NCBI GenBank assembly: GCA_003139095.1
Contig: PLHW01000008.1
Location: forward strand, 160,638 to 224,637
Direction: 5' to 3'
Source of the DNA: Acidobacteriaceae bacterium
Lineage (GTDB): Bacteria > Acidobacteriota > Terriglobia > Terriglobales > Acidobacteriaceae
DNA length: 64,000 bases
Shown: in pieces, positions 25,609 to 34,030 of the stretch
Layout: each line of letters begins with the position of its first letter
How positions within the stretch are numbered: position 1 is the first letter of the stretch
Program-made: the position numbers and the translations under genes
Notes under the pieces: generated by a model
The model's database searches: none
What the model saw: only the letters and a program-made list of their open reading frames with translations
Told to the model about the DNA's origin: nothing

Positions 25609-26724
25609 ATGAACTTCGCTTTGATGTCAGTGCCGTTGTCAGTGTTCCTTAGTTTGTCGGCCTTGGTTTTGACCTCGCCCTCCAACGCCCAAACGGTGAA
25701 ATCGACTGCGCCGGCTGGCGCCACCGGCCCGGCCACGGCCGCGCCCGGCGAACCTGGTGTTGGTCAGTCACTCCCGGGAGCGCCCGCCGATCCGCAAGCG
25801 GCGGGGAGCGTGAGCGGCACCATTGTCGATCCGAGCGGCGCGGTGGTGGGTAATGCGCGAATCAAGCTCAACGCGCAAAATCCGGCGCAAAACCTCGATG
25901 GTATTTCCGGCATCGATGGTCAGTTCTTTTTCCCGCAAATTGCTCCCGGCCCGTTCAAGCTGACCATTACGGCGGCGGGCTTCGCAACGCAGACGATCAC
26001 GGGCGCAGTCAGCGCCGGCCAGGTCGAAACCTTGCCGCCGATCGCCTTGAGCGTCGCGGACGCGGGCACCGAGGTGGAAGTCGGGCTTCCCCAGATCGAA
26101 GTAGCGGAGGAAGAAATCAAGGTGGAGGAAAAGCAGCGCGTTCTCGGCGTGCTGCCGAACTTTTATGTGAGCTACGTGCCCGACGCCGCGCCGCTCACGC
26201 CGAAACAGAAACTTGAGCTGGCGTGGAGGTCGCTCATCGATCCCTTCACCCTTGTCATGGTGGCCGGCGCGGCCGGAGTGGAGCAGGCGCAGAATCACTT
26301 TGCCGAATATGGGCAGGGCGCGCAAGGATACGGCAAGCGTTTCGGCGCGAATTACGCGGACGCCGTTACCGGCACGCTGATCGGCGGCGCGATTCTGCCT
26401 TCGCTTCTGAAGCAGGATCCGCGCTACTTCTACAAAGGTACGGGCAGCGTGCCGGCGCGCGCGCTCTACGCCATCGCCAATGCCTTCATCTGCAAGGGCG
26501 ACAATAAACGCTGGCAGCCGAATTACTCGGGCGTGCTTGGAAGCCTTGCTGCGGGCGGTATTTCAAATCTCTACTATCCCAAGCAGGATCGAGATGATGC
26601 GAGCCTGACCTTCGAAAACACGGCCATCGGAATCGGCGCCACCGCCATCTCCAACCTGTTGCAGGAATTCGTGATTCGCAAGCTGACGCCGAAGGCCAAA
26701 GGCTCCAACACAAGCCACCGCTGA
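25609..26724 (+). CDS. Secreted protein with carboxypeptidase-regulatory-like domain
   Basis: The ATG at 25609 gives 371 residues with a signal peptide (about 7-27, ending SPSNAQ). After a Pro/Ala-rich stretch, residues about 64-145 form a carboxypeptidase-regulatory-like beta-sandwich (GSVSGTIVDPSGAVVGNARI, then GIDGQFFFPQIAPGPFKLTI). An acidic linker (EVAEEEIKVEEKQ) precedes a C-terminal region with small-residue helices (VMVAGAAGVEQAQ, GAILPSLLKQDPRYFYKGTG). The C-terminal part recurs in acidobacterial envelope proteins, but I cannot name a function. It is the only plus-strand gene between aroA and the TA module. Confidence 0.78.
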   Translation: MNFALMSVPLSVFLSLSALVLTSPSNAQTVKSTAPAGATGPATAAPGEPGVGQSLPGAPADPQAAGSVSGTIVDPSGAVVGNARIKLNAQNPAQNLDGISGIDGQFFFPQIAPGPFKLTITAAGFATQTITGAVSAGQVETLPPIALSVADAGTEVEVGLPQIEVAEEEIKVEEKQRVLGVLPNFYVSYVPDAAPLTPKQKLELAWRSLIDPFTLVMVAGAAGVEQAQNHFAEYGQGAQGYGKRFGANYADAVTGTLIGGAILPSLLKQDPRYFYKGTGSVPARALYAIANAFICKGDNKRWQPNYSGVLGSLAAGGISNLYYPKQDRDDASLTFENTAIGIGATAISNLLQEFVIRKLTPKAKGSNTSHR

Positions 26725-26743
26725 CCTTTGCCTCAAACTGTGA

Positions 26744-27157
26744 TTAGAGGATTTGCAGGCCCTCGGCAAGCGCGGCCCGCGTCAGATCTTCGTCGCGTGT
26801 CGCCAAGGGCAGCGATAGACGATTCGCTAAATCCAGATATGCAACATCATAAGCAGTTAACAGATGCTTACTGGCGAGAGAACTCAGCCGGGGAAAATCG
26901 GCAATCGGCGGAGGACTATCAACTTTAAAATTCAGCGTGGCAAGCTGCGTTAGAAACTCTCTCCCCAGATCCGCTGTAATGCGCTGCCGCTTGATAACCA
27001 CAGCCACGGTGTTCAGAATTTCCCAAGTCCATAAAGACGGAACATGCAAGGCGCTTCCATCCATTGCCCACTCAAGCAACTGTTCCGATGCCTGGGTTGT
27101 CTCATCCTCGCAGCACCAGGGAATGCACGCCGATACGTCCAGGACGAATGCATCCAT
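26744..27157 (-). CDS. vapC: PIN-domain toxin (VapC family)
   Basis: A 137-residue PIN-domain ribonuclease. The acidic metal-binding residues are visible: VLDVSACIPW at the N-terminus (Asp7), WEILN, the TAYDVAYLDLA segment and LATRDEDLTRAA near the C-terminus. Such toxins cut tRNA or rRNA. Its start overlaps the stop of the upstream antitoxin gene by one base (TGATG), so the pair is translationally coupled. The frame is intact, unlike the two other toxins in this window. Confidence 0.9.
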   Translation of the reverse strand: MDAFVLDVSACIPWCCEDETTQASEQLLEWAMDGSALHVPSLWTWEILNTVAVVIKRQRITADLGREFLTQLATLNFKVDSPPPIADFPRLSSLASKHLLTAYDVAYLDLANRLSLPLATRDEDLTRAALAEGLQIL

Positions 27158-27402
27158 CAGTATTTGTGCCCGATATGAGCCAGTTCGCGGATCGATATGC
27201 CCTTCAACTGGAGCCTGACGCCCTTGCGCAGTTCACGGATTCGCGCGCCAGCGAGCCGCGACTTTGCTTTGTCAAACTCGCCGTTGCGGTGGGACAGTGC
27301 GCCAAGTGCGGACTCAATAAATTCATCGACCGATCGCACCAGGCCTGTTTGAATCGCCTGCTGAATGATCGCTTGTTGCTCCGGTGTCAGATTAATGCTC
27401 AT
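27157..27402 (-). CDS. vapB: Antitoxin of the VapC-like toxin (ribbon-helix-helix/ParD-like)
   Basis: An 81-residue protein starting SINLTPEQQAIIQQAIQTGL, the pattern of ParD/CopG-like antitoxins (N-terminal strand, then helices with 'DEFIESALGAL'). The basic C-terminal half (SRLAGARIRELRKGVRLQLK) would wrap round the toxin. It lies first in the operon, as usual, and probably represses its own promoter. Antitoxin class is inferred from length, fold pattern and partner. Confidence 0.8.
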   Translation of the reverse strand: MSINLTPEQQAIIQQAIQTGLVRSVDEFIESALGALSHRNGEFDKAKSRLAGARIRELRKGVRLQLKGISIRELAHIGHKY

Positions 27403-27582
27403 GGAAAGACCCAGCCCTTATTCTTGAGCGGCCAGCCATCGGCCTTGAACCACTGCCCGCTGCCGCGCGTCCGGCTATGCCGATGTTATCTTTTCGCCGC
27501 AAACAAGTCCATAAATTCACCGATCCACTTCTCTCGATCTGAACCTTGGGGCAGTCAAGCGCGCTTCGTTTTTGAGGATGAC

Positions 27583-29283
27583 TTAGCCCGGGCCGATGCT
27601 GGCCAAAAACTTCGGCGTCTTGCGCGCCTTTGTCGCCTGCTCGAAAGCAAACGCAATCCTGATCAGAGTGGGCTCGCTCCAGGCGCGGCCGAAAAATGAA
27701 ATGCCCACCGGCAGCCCGGAGATGAATCCAGCCGTGACATTAATATTCGGGTAGCCCGCCACCGCCGCGGCGTTCGAACTGCCACCCGCCACATGATCGC
27801 CATTCACCAAATCGGTGAGCCACGCCGGGCCGCCGGTGGGCGCGACAATGGCGTCGAGCCGGTGCTTGTCCATCAGCGCGTCAATGCCCTCGGTGCGGGT
27901 TAATTGACGATTTTTCGCCAGCGCATCGAGATATTCCTTATCGGTGAGCGGTCCCTTCGCCTCGGCTTTCACAAACAAGTCCTGTCCGAAATACGGCATC
28001 TCTTTCGCGCGGTTGCGTTCATTGAATTCGATTACGTCTTTGAGCGTGCGCACGGGCGAGCCCGAAAGCCGCGCCAGATAGGCGTTCAGGTCAGCCTTCA
28101 GTTCGTACATAAAGACCAGCAGTTCGGTGTCGTCAAATTTTCCGAAGGTTTCGATGTCGGCCGGATCGACGAGCATCGCGCCCTGCTTCCGCATCGCGTC
28201 CAGAGATTCTTCCATGAGGGCGTCGACCGCGTCGTTGAAGCCGAAATATTTTCGCGCCACACCGATGCGCGCGCCCTTCAATCCCGCGGGATCGCAGTAT
28301 TGCGCGTAATCGGTTTGCGCTCTGCCCGCGGTCGCCGATGTCGCCTCGTCATCGGGATCGGCGCCCGTGAGCGCGCCCAGCAAAATGGCCGCATCGAGTA
28401 CGGTGCGCGCCATCGGGCCGGCAGTGTCCTGCGAATGCGAGATGGGAACGATGCCCGCCCGGCTGACGAGGCCGACCGTGGGCTTGATGCCGGCCAGTCC
28501 ATTCGACGAGGACGGGCAAACGATGGAGCCATCGGTCTCGGTGCCGATTCCCACGGCGGCCAGGTTCGCCGAGATGCCCGCGCCGGTGCCGGAACTCGAG
28601 CCGCAGGGATTTCGGTCGAGCGCGTAGGGATTTTTCGTCAGCCCGCCGCGCCCGCTCCAACCGCTCGTCGAATGGCTGGAGCGAATGTTCGCCCACTCGC
28701 TGAGATTCGTCTTGCCAAGAATGACCGCGCCCGCCGCGCGCAGCCTTTGCGCGACGAACGAATCCCTGGGAACTTTCGCGCCGACGAGCGCGAGAGAGCC
28801 GGCAGTGGTCATCATGCGGTCATCGGTCGAAATGTTGTCTTTGATCAGAACGGGGACGCCGTGCAGCGGCCCGCGCGGGCCTTTTTCTTTGCGCTCTTTA
28901 TCCAGCGCTCCGGCGATCGACATGGAGTCGGGGTTCAGTTCGATTACGCTGTTCAAGCCTGGGCCGAGTTTCCCGGCCCTGTCGATTTCGACGATGCGCG
29001 CCGTGTACTTTTCGACCAGCCCGCGGGCAGAGAACCTTCCGGATTTCATGCCGGCTTGGAGTTCGGCAATCGTGATCTCATCGAGTTCGAACGCCCGCAT
29101 CTCGGAAGCACTACCTGGGTGACCCTGGGCGCCTTTGCCTGCACCAACGTTTTCGGCGATGGATAAATCACGGTGCTCACCATACGCCTGGTTGAAGGGG
29201 CCAAGGGCAGCGGCTGTGCCACCGAGGACAGCCGTCTGAAGAAAGAAACGGCGAGTGGAGTTGGGAGAAGTTTTGCGAGCCAT
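27583..29283 (-). CDS. Tat-exported amidase (amidase-signature family)
   Basis: The ATG at 29283 gives 566 residues beginning with a twin-arginine signal (NSTRRFFLQTAVLGGTAAAL). The upstream in-frame start at 29370 would bury the signal. The amidase-signature Ser-cisSer-Lys triad is present: the Lys in GVPVLIKDNIST, and the Ser pair in the signature near GSSSGTGAGISANLAAVGIG and TETDGSIVCPSSSNGL. It would hydrolyse amides (possibly glutamine-, peptide- or aryl-amides) outside the cytoplasm. Length suits AtzF/GatA-like secreted forms. The substrate is not shown. Confidence 0.92.
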   Translation of the reverse strand: MARKTSPNSTRRFFLQTAVLGGTAAALGPFNQAYGEHRDLSIAENVGAGKGAQGHPGSASEMRAFELDEITIAELQAGMKSGRFSARGLVEKYTARIVEIDRAGKLGPGLNSVIELNPDSMSIAGALDKERKEKGPRGPLHGVPVLIKDNISTDDRMMTTAGSLALVGAKVPRDSFVAQRLRAAGAVILGKTNLSEWANIRSSHSTSGWSGRGGLTKNPYALDRNPCGSSSGTGAGISANLAAVGIGTETDGSIVCPSSSNGLAGIKPTVGLVSRAGIVPISHSQDTAGPMARTVLDAAILLGALTGADPDDEATSATAGRAQTDYAQYCDPAGLKGARIGVARKYFGFNDAVDALMEESLDAMRKQGAMLVDPADIETFGKFDDTELLVFMYELKADLNAYLARLSGSPVRTLKDVIEFNERNRAKEMPYFGQDLFVKAEAKGPLTDKEYLDALAKNRQLTRTEGIDALMDKHRLDAIVAPTGGPAWLTDLVNGDHVAGGSSNAAAVAGYPNINVTAGFISGLPVGISFFGRAWSEPTLIRIAFAFEQATKARKTPKFLASIGPG

Positions 29284-29381
29284 GAGGGCTTCCACTATAC
29301 CGAAGATCTGGCGATGAGGTGAGAGGTTCGAGGTCGGAGGTGACTCGCTGCGAGCCTTGAGTTTGAACAATTAGGGCGGGT

Positions 29382-29768
29382 CTAGCTTCTGGCGGCGAGT
29401 ATCTCTTGCGGCACCTCGCGGAGCGTTACCGAGAACTCGAACATGGGCGTCTCCGTTCCGCGGCCCCAGCGGTTCACATCCCAGTGCGCGCGGATGGCCT
29501 TGACGTCGGGCGTGCCGGAGAGATCGACGAGCAGAGGACTTTCTCCGCGATAAAACTTTTGTGGAAACGCGGCCACGGGCTTCGGATCGAACGTCGTGCC
29601 GTCGGCGGAGCCCTGAATGCTGACGTCGATCGACTCCTGCTCGATGATGTCGGTAATGGCGAGGTTGACGAGGAAGACCCGTGTGGAAGCGGAGCGCAGG
29701 TCAACGGCCGGCCCGTCCCCCTTGGCGGTGGCAACGGTATTTTCAGGAACAAGGAAGGCTTCAATCAT
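29382..29768 (-). CDS. Conserved hypothetical protein
   Basis: The ATG at 29768 (128 residues) is preferred over a TTG nine bases upstream. The sequence is mostly beta: STRVFLVNLAITDIIEQESI, DVSIQGSADGTTFDPKPVAA, FPQKFYRGESPLLVDLSGTP, and FEFSVTLREVPQEILAARS. No signal peptide is visible. The 'DVSIQGS.DG..' line resembles small beta-sandwich proteins found in acidobacterial genomes. I do not recognise a function. Confidence 0.65.
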   Translation of the reverse strand: MIEAFLVPENTVATAKGDGPAVDLRSASTRVFLVNLAITDIIEQESIDVSIQGSADGTTFDPKPVAAFPQKFYRGESPLLVDLSGTPDVKAIRAHWDVNRWGRGTETPMFEFSVTLREVPQEILAARS

Positions 29769-29892
29769 GACGGGCAAATTCTAGCAGAGGTTGCGCGTTC
29801 GCCAGTAGGACGACGATCACCGCCGAACAACCACCGGCGCGCGCCCGGTCGGGAATGGCGCAGGCGCGGGCCGGCGACGACTCGCCATCGGC

Positions 29893-30693
29893 TCAGATGA
29901 GCGGCACAAAATCCAAAAACTGCCGCAGCAGTGGCGCTACCGCCTCGGGCCGTTCCCAGGGGGCATAGTGGCCGGCTTTCGGAATGATCTTCAGACGGCT
30001 GTTCGGAATACTCTGCCGCATCAGTTCGCCATCGGCTTCGGGAGTCAGCGTATCCTCATCGCCCATGAGGATGAGCGTCGGCAGGTTGATGCGCTTCAGG
30101 TCAGGCACTGAATCGGGGCGCTCGGCCATTCCTCGCAACACCAGGCTGATGTCCTCGGGCGACATTTTGCGCATCATGCGCAACGCGCCTTCCACCAGGT
30201 CGGGCCGCGAAGAAAGAGTCGTTGCGCCCAGCAGCTTGGGAATCATGCTTTGGAGGAATGGCTCGGTTCCCTGCTCCAGCACCACTTCCGCATTCTTCAG
30301 CCGGTTGGCGCGCGCCTCCGCGGTGTCGGGCTGTGGCCGCGTATTGCACAGCGCCAGCGCCGAAGCGCGCCCGCGATACCGCCGCAGAAATTCGAACACA
30401 ATGTAGCCGCCGATCGAGCACACGATGAATGCGGCCTTGCCAACGCCCGCAGCGTCCATGACGCGAGCTACATCCGCCGCATGTTTTGCCATAAATGCCG
30501 GGCCTTTCCCGATCTCCGATTCACCATGTCCGCGCAGGTCGGGGAGAATCAGGCGGTAGCGCGATTGCAGCGCGGGGACGGCTGGCATCCAGAATTCGTG
30601 GTGAGAAGGAAATGGATGGAGGAGAACGACGGCGGGACCGTCGCCCTGAACGTCGTAAAAAATCTCCGCGTCGTCGCTCCGCAAACTGAGCAT
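29893..30693 (-). CDS. Alpha/beta-hydrolase
   Basis: The ATG at 30693 gives 266 residues; the earlier TTG start is unlikely. The fold is clear: oxyanion region VVLLHPFPSHHEFW (about 22-35), DLRGHGES, the nucleophile elbow VCSIGGY (its first small residue is Val rather than Gly), the acid in LMGDEDTLTPEA and the catalytic His in KAGHYAPWERPEAV. Such enzymes include esterases, haloalkane dehalogenases and carboxylester hydrolases; I cannot choose among them. It stands alone on the minus strand. Confidence 0.88.
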   Translation of the reverse strand: MLSLRSDDAEIFYDVQGDGPAVVLLHPFPSHHEFWMPAVPALQSRYRLILPDLRGHGESEIGKGPAFMAKHAADVARVMDAAGVGKAAFIVCSIGGYIVFEFLRRYRGRASALALCNTRPQPDTAEARANRLKNAEVVLEQGTEPFLQSMIPKLLGATTLSSRPDLVEGALRMMRKMSPEDISLVLRGMAERPDSVPDLKRINLPTLILMGDEDTLTPEADGELMRQSIPNSRLKIIPKAGHYAPWERPEAVAPLLRQFLDFVPLI

Positions 30694-30825
30694 GGCAACT
30701 GACAGGGTATCAAAGGTCAAGGTGCAATTCAGACGAGATGCGAAACAAATTCGTTTGGATCGTTTTCACGCATTTCTGTTCCATCGACTGAGGAGATAGC
30801 GGCGTACTCTCGTAGCTTAGTGATC

Positions 30826-31158
30826 TTAGCTCGCAACCGGATGCTGATGCTGGGCCACGACCGGGAGCAACGGCTCTTCGGGAATGATGATCCAGGCCAA
30901 AATGTAGGCGATTAGCCCCGGGAAAAATCCCGACGCAAAGGTCAGGAAGACCCAGAGGATGCGAATTAGGGATGTGTCAAGGTCGAGGTGCTCGGCCAGG
31001 CCGGCGCAGACGCCGCCAATTTTGCGGTCGAGGCGGGAGCGGAGGAGCCTGGGGGCGGCTTGGTGGAGCGCGATTGGGCGGCCGCAACTGGAGCAGAAGC
31101 GCGCCTGGTCGGAGATGGTGGTGCCGCAGTGGTTGCAGAACATTGTGCCGGGTTCCAT
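30826..31158 (-). CDS. Zinc-ribbon and PspC-domain membrane protein
   Basis: A 110-residue protein. The N-terminal zinc ribbon has two CxxC pairs (FCNHCGTTI, FCSSCGRPI; about 7-29). A PspC domain follows: RSRLDRKIGGVCAGLAEHLD then LIRILWVFLTFASGFFPGLI with a hydrophobic segment and LAWIIIPEEP. PspC proteins respond to envelope stress through a membrane contact. This ribbon-PspC fusion has no PspA or PspB beside it here, so the signalling partner is unknown. The ribosome site is strong (AGGGGAGGCGACC). Confidence 0.86.
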   Translation of the reverse strand: MEPGTMFCNHCGTTISDQARFCSSCGRPIALHQAAPRLLRSRLDRKIGGVCAGLAEHLDLDTSLIRILWVFLTFASGFFPGLIAYILAWIIIPEEPLLPVVAQHQHPVAS

Positions 31159-31271
31159 GGTCGCCTCCCCTTTGGTAAATTATACGGGCGAATGGGGTTG
31201 AAAGTTCCCAGAGAGCGAGAATCTCACTTATTCGGCAGCAAATATCGGGCAGCAAGCTCTCGCATTCTCTT

Positions 31272-32534
31272 CTACTCGCGGTAGGGTTCTTTTAGGCGTT
31301 TGCGGGCCTTTTCGGCCTCGGCGTTGCCGGCGTCGATCTGGACAACGGCCTGATATTTCTTCAGGGCTTGCTCGCGATTTTGCAGTTGGTCGTACATCTC
31401 GCCGGCTCCAAGGTTCGCCTTTTGAAGGAGTTCGGGGTCGGGGGCGCTGACCTCGCCTACCATTTCGTAGGCGGCGGCGGCGGCGGAATACTTCTTCTCG
31501 GAGCGCAGCAGGTCGCCCAGCGCTACGGCCGCTAACTCATAGTGAAGATTGCCATATTTTCCCTGGCGGCCTTCCTGCCAGACATGGCGATATTGGTCTT
31601 CGGCCTCGGCGAGCTTGCCGGCAGCGCGCAAGAGGTTCCCTTGCTCCAATGGCAACAGATAGTTACGGGGAAAGCGCGGGGCGAGCGCGGTGGCAATGGC
31701 CTGGGCATCGTCGTAGCGATGTTCGCGGCGGAGGAAGACGAGGAGGACCATGCCGGCGTCTACGCTGGTTTCGCCGCCGGAGCGGTAGTCGTCGTATAAG
31801 TACTGGATTCCTTTTTGTTTATCACCGCCAAGACCGACGAGGGAGACGGCGACTTTGACGGCGCGGGAGAGACTGCCAACGACATAATTGTGGGTGCCGA
31901 GGACGAGCTTGGCGTCGGTGTAGTTGGGATCGAGCTGGAGGACGCGCTCGTGATCGTGGCGGGCTCCGACGGCATTGCGGAGGGAGGAAAACCAGGCGCG
32001 CTCGATGAGGCCGGTGTAGAGGGCGAACTGGGCGCGCGTAACTCCTCGGGCATAAAGGACTTCGACGTTATCGGGGTGGCGGTCGAGTTCGGCGTCTTCG
32101 AGTTTTTCGGCTTGCCGGACGAGCTGCTTCATACGCTCTTTGTTCGCCGGGTCGGGGGGACGATGGGCGAGGCCGATGAAGCTGTCATTGGTGTACTCGC
32201 CGGTATTGATGGCGCCCATGCGGTAGAGTTCGCGGACGAGGACGGCGGACAGAAGATGGTTGATGGCGAAGGGATCGCCGGGGTGGCGGGCGAGGATGGT
32301 TTCGAAATCCGAGATGGCGGCTTCGTAGTCGAGGTTGTAGAAAGCCGCGCTGGCAGCTGGGTTTAGGGGATCGGCGGGGCGCATGGCGCCGGGGGAAGAC
32401 GACGGCGGGGCGGCGGCCCTGGCGGTTTGGGGCTGGGCGGGGGCGATTATGGAGAGCAGGACAATGGCTGCGGCGACGGCCGGCCGGGTGGGGCGGCGGA
32501 GACAATTCCGGAGGCTGATGGGAGAAAAATGCAC
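31272..32534 (-). CDS. Secreted TPR-repeat protein
   Basis: A GTG at 32534 would give 420 residues with a signal sequence (LRNCLRRPTRPAVAAAIVLL), cleaved near APAQPQTARA; the start is uncertain and could be up to 32 codons further upstream. Residues about 70-400 hold degenerate TPR units, such as YNLDYEAAISDFETILARHP, EVLYARGVTRAQFALYTGLI, and a C-terminal pair ending EQALKKYQAVVQIDAGNAEA. It may act as a periplasmic or cell-surface scaffold. It is not in an operon with a clear partner. Confidence 0.75.
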   Translation of the reverse strand: MHFSPISLRNCLRRPTRPAVAAAIVLLSIIAPAQPQTARAAAPPSSSPGAMRPADPLNPAASAAFYNLDYEAAISDFETILARHPGDPFAINHLLSAVLVRELYRMGAINTGEYTNDSFIGLAHRPPDPANKERMKQLVRQAEKLEDAELDRHPDNVEVLYARGVTRAQFALYTGLIERAWFSSLRNAVGARHDHERVLQLDPNYTDAKLVLGTHNYVVGSLSRAVKVAVSLVGLGGDKQKGIQYLYDDYRSGGETSVDAGMVLLVFLRREHRYDDAQAIATALAPRFPRNYLLPLEQGNLLRAAGKLAEAEDQYRHVWQEGRQGKYGNLHYELAAVALGDLLRSEKKYSAAAAAYEMVGEVSAPDPELLQKANLGAGEMYDQLQNREQALKKYQAVVQIDAGNAEAEKARKRLKEPYRE

Positions 32535-32956
32535 GCAAAAGCAGTGTACCTGATTAGGGGTTTTGGGCGGGCGGCGGGGTGGGAGACTATTACTTTCTGG
32601 GTAACAAAAATATTGTTGTTTTCTTACCACTTAAATAGCACCTGGAGGGTGTGAAATGTGCTACGGAAAAAATGGAGCTGGAGGGCTCGGGAAGGCGGAT
32701 TGTAGTAATTGGATGGTTAACTTGCCTATGGGATGGTCGTTACTCACTTAGACAATAGGGCGGCGAAATTGGCAGAACGGACGGTGGTGAAAATTGAGTC
32801 GTGGAAACGGGAGCGGATGGGAGTGGTGGTGGGGGACAGGAATTCAAAGTCCCCGCCCTGGTCGAGTCGAGAGCCCACTCAATCGCAAAAAGCGCGATTG
32901 AATGGGGGACCCCAGCGAATTTAGTGTATATTCTCTGTCCGAATCCGGAGGCAGAA

Positions 32957-33799
32957 ATGATAATCCCCGCCAGCCGACCCATCGCCGTAATGAACGCTGT
33001 CAGCCGGTGTCGCGTCCATCGAGTTCTGCACTACTTGTTTGTATGCGTGTTTTGTTGGTTTATGCTTTGGCCGCCGGAGGCAAACGCGTTCCTTAGCGGA
33101 TACGACAAGTATGGACTTTCCGCTCTGGTCCCGAACGACCATGGCGGGCTCACGCTGGGCGCGTTCCTGCAAGAATCCAATACGGACAGTAAGTGGTACC
33201 CGGAGTGCGCCGTGAAAATTGTGGCGGACGCGAACAACGAACAGGATAACCCGGCGCTGACCTATCAACATAAGTTTCACTTTGACCGGAACGATTCGAT
33301 GAGCCACGCGCAGGCCTTCAGCGACGGGGTTGGGTATATCCGCGAGCAGATGGGATTGGTTCAGCAGTTCGGAAAGAGCAAACCCAAAGAAGCACTGGAG
33401 GCGCTAGGGCGAGCCCTGCATGCTCTCCAGGACTTTTACGCGCATTCGAACTTCATAGAACTGGGCCAATCGGATAAGGAGGCGATCGAGTCCGCATTGC
33501 TCCAAGGCTCGGGGACGGGCGCTCCCTCCACGCTCAAGTTGACGTGGTTCAATCCCACTTCTCCCCTCGATACCACGCACGATCCCCTCGCCTACCCTCA
33601 CCATATCTACGCGAAGGATTTTCCATTCCCGGACCGACTCGGCAGTTACTTCAGCGCTCTGTACTCGGCCTCGTCCGCGTCCCGCAAGCTGGTGGAAAGC
33701 GCCCGGACAATGTTTGGCAGCGATGCGTCGTCGTTCTCATGCCCGGCGCCGTCAGCCACGCCGTCCGCGCCGTCAGGCTTGCAAGCCATCGTGAACTAA
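32957..33799 (+). CDS. Secreted Het-C/phospholipase C-like protein
   Basis: The ATG at 32957 with a good ribosome site (CCGGAGGCAGAA) gives 280 residues; earlier in-frame starts lack one. A hydrophobic signal lies at about 27-47 (HYLFVCVFCWFMLWPPEANA). The core resembles the Het-C/zinc phospholipase C group: ALGRALHALQDFYAHSNFIE, where His and Asp residues of 'H.lqDf.aHsNf' could hold zinc, and earlier HFDRNDSMSHAQAFSDGV. The C-terminus is Ser/Pro/Ala-rich. A lipid- or nucleic-acid-hydrolase role is plausible but not proven. Confidence 0.7.
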   Translation: MIIPASRPIAVMNAVSRCRVHRVLHYLFVCVFCWFMLWPPEANAFLSGYDKYGLSALVPNDHGGLTLGAFLQESNTDSKWYPECAVKIVADANNEQDNPALTYQHKFHFDRNDSMSHAQAFSDGVGYIREQMGLVQQFGKSKPKEALEALGRALHALQDFYAHSNFIELGQSDKEAIESALLQGSGTGAPSTLKLTWFNPTSPLDTTHDPLAYPHHIYAKDFPFPDRLGSYFSALYSASSASRKLVESARTMFGSDASSFSCPAPSATPSAPSGLQAIVN

Positions 33800-33879
33800 A
33801 GCGGTTTGGCGGTGGCCGCAAGCGTGGGAACCTCAGCGGCTAGAAGAGGCTGCGGAAAAAGTCGGGCAGTCGTGAAGAA

Positions 33880-34030
33880 GCTGCCTCAGGCGCTAAAGCG
33901 CGACACAGTTTCATCGACTTACTGGCACGAGTGGAACTCGTGCCCTTCCCGGTCCTATCGACAATCAGTTTTTCCGCGACCTCTGGAACTCGTGCCCTTC
34001 CCAACCCTGATTTATAAAACGCGGTCTAAT
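33880..34030. repeat. Cluster of short palindromic intergenic repeats
   Basis: GGCGCTAAAGCGCGACACAG is followed by two ACTCGTGCCCTTCCC words (near 33931 and 33987), one of them facing its complement GGCACGAGTGGAACTCGTGCC. The tail TTATAAAACGCGGTCTA resembles TTATGAAACACGCTCTA at 36250. The block sits just downstream of the minus-strand gene at 34026 and of the plus-strand gene ending at 33799. Confidence 0.6.

Noticed and set aside
27403-27490. On the minus strand a short reading GSGQWFKADGWPLKNKGWVF ends with ATGA overlapping the vapB start
   Set aside because: A stop codon lies 27 codons before and no start exists between; it may be the tail of a lost gene but cannot be shown.
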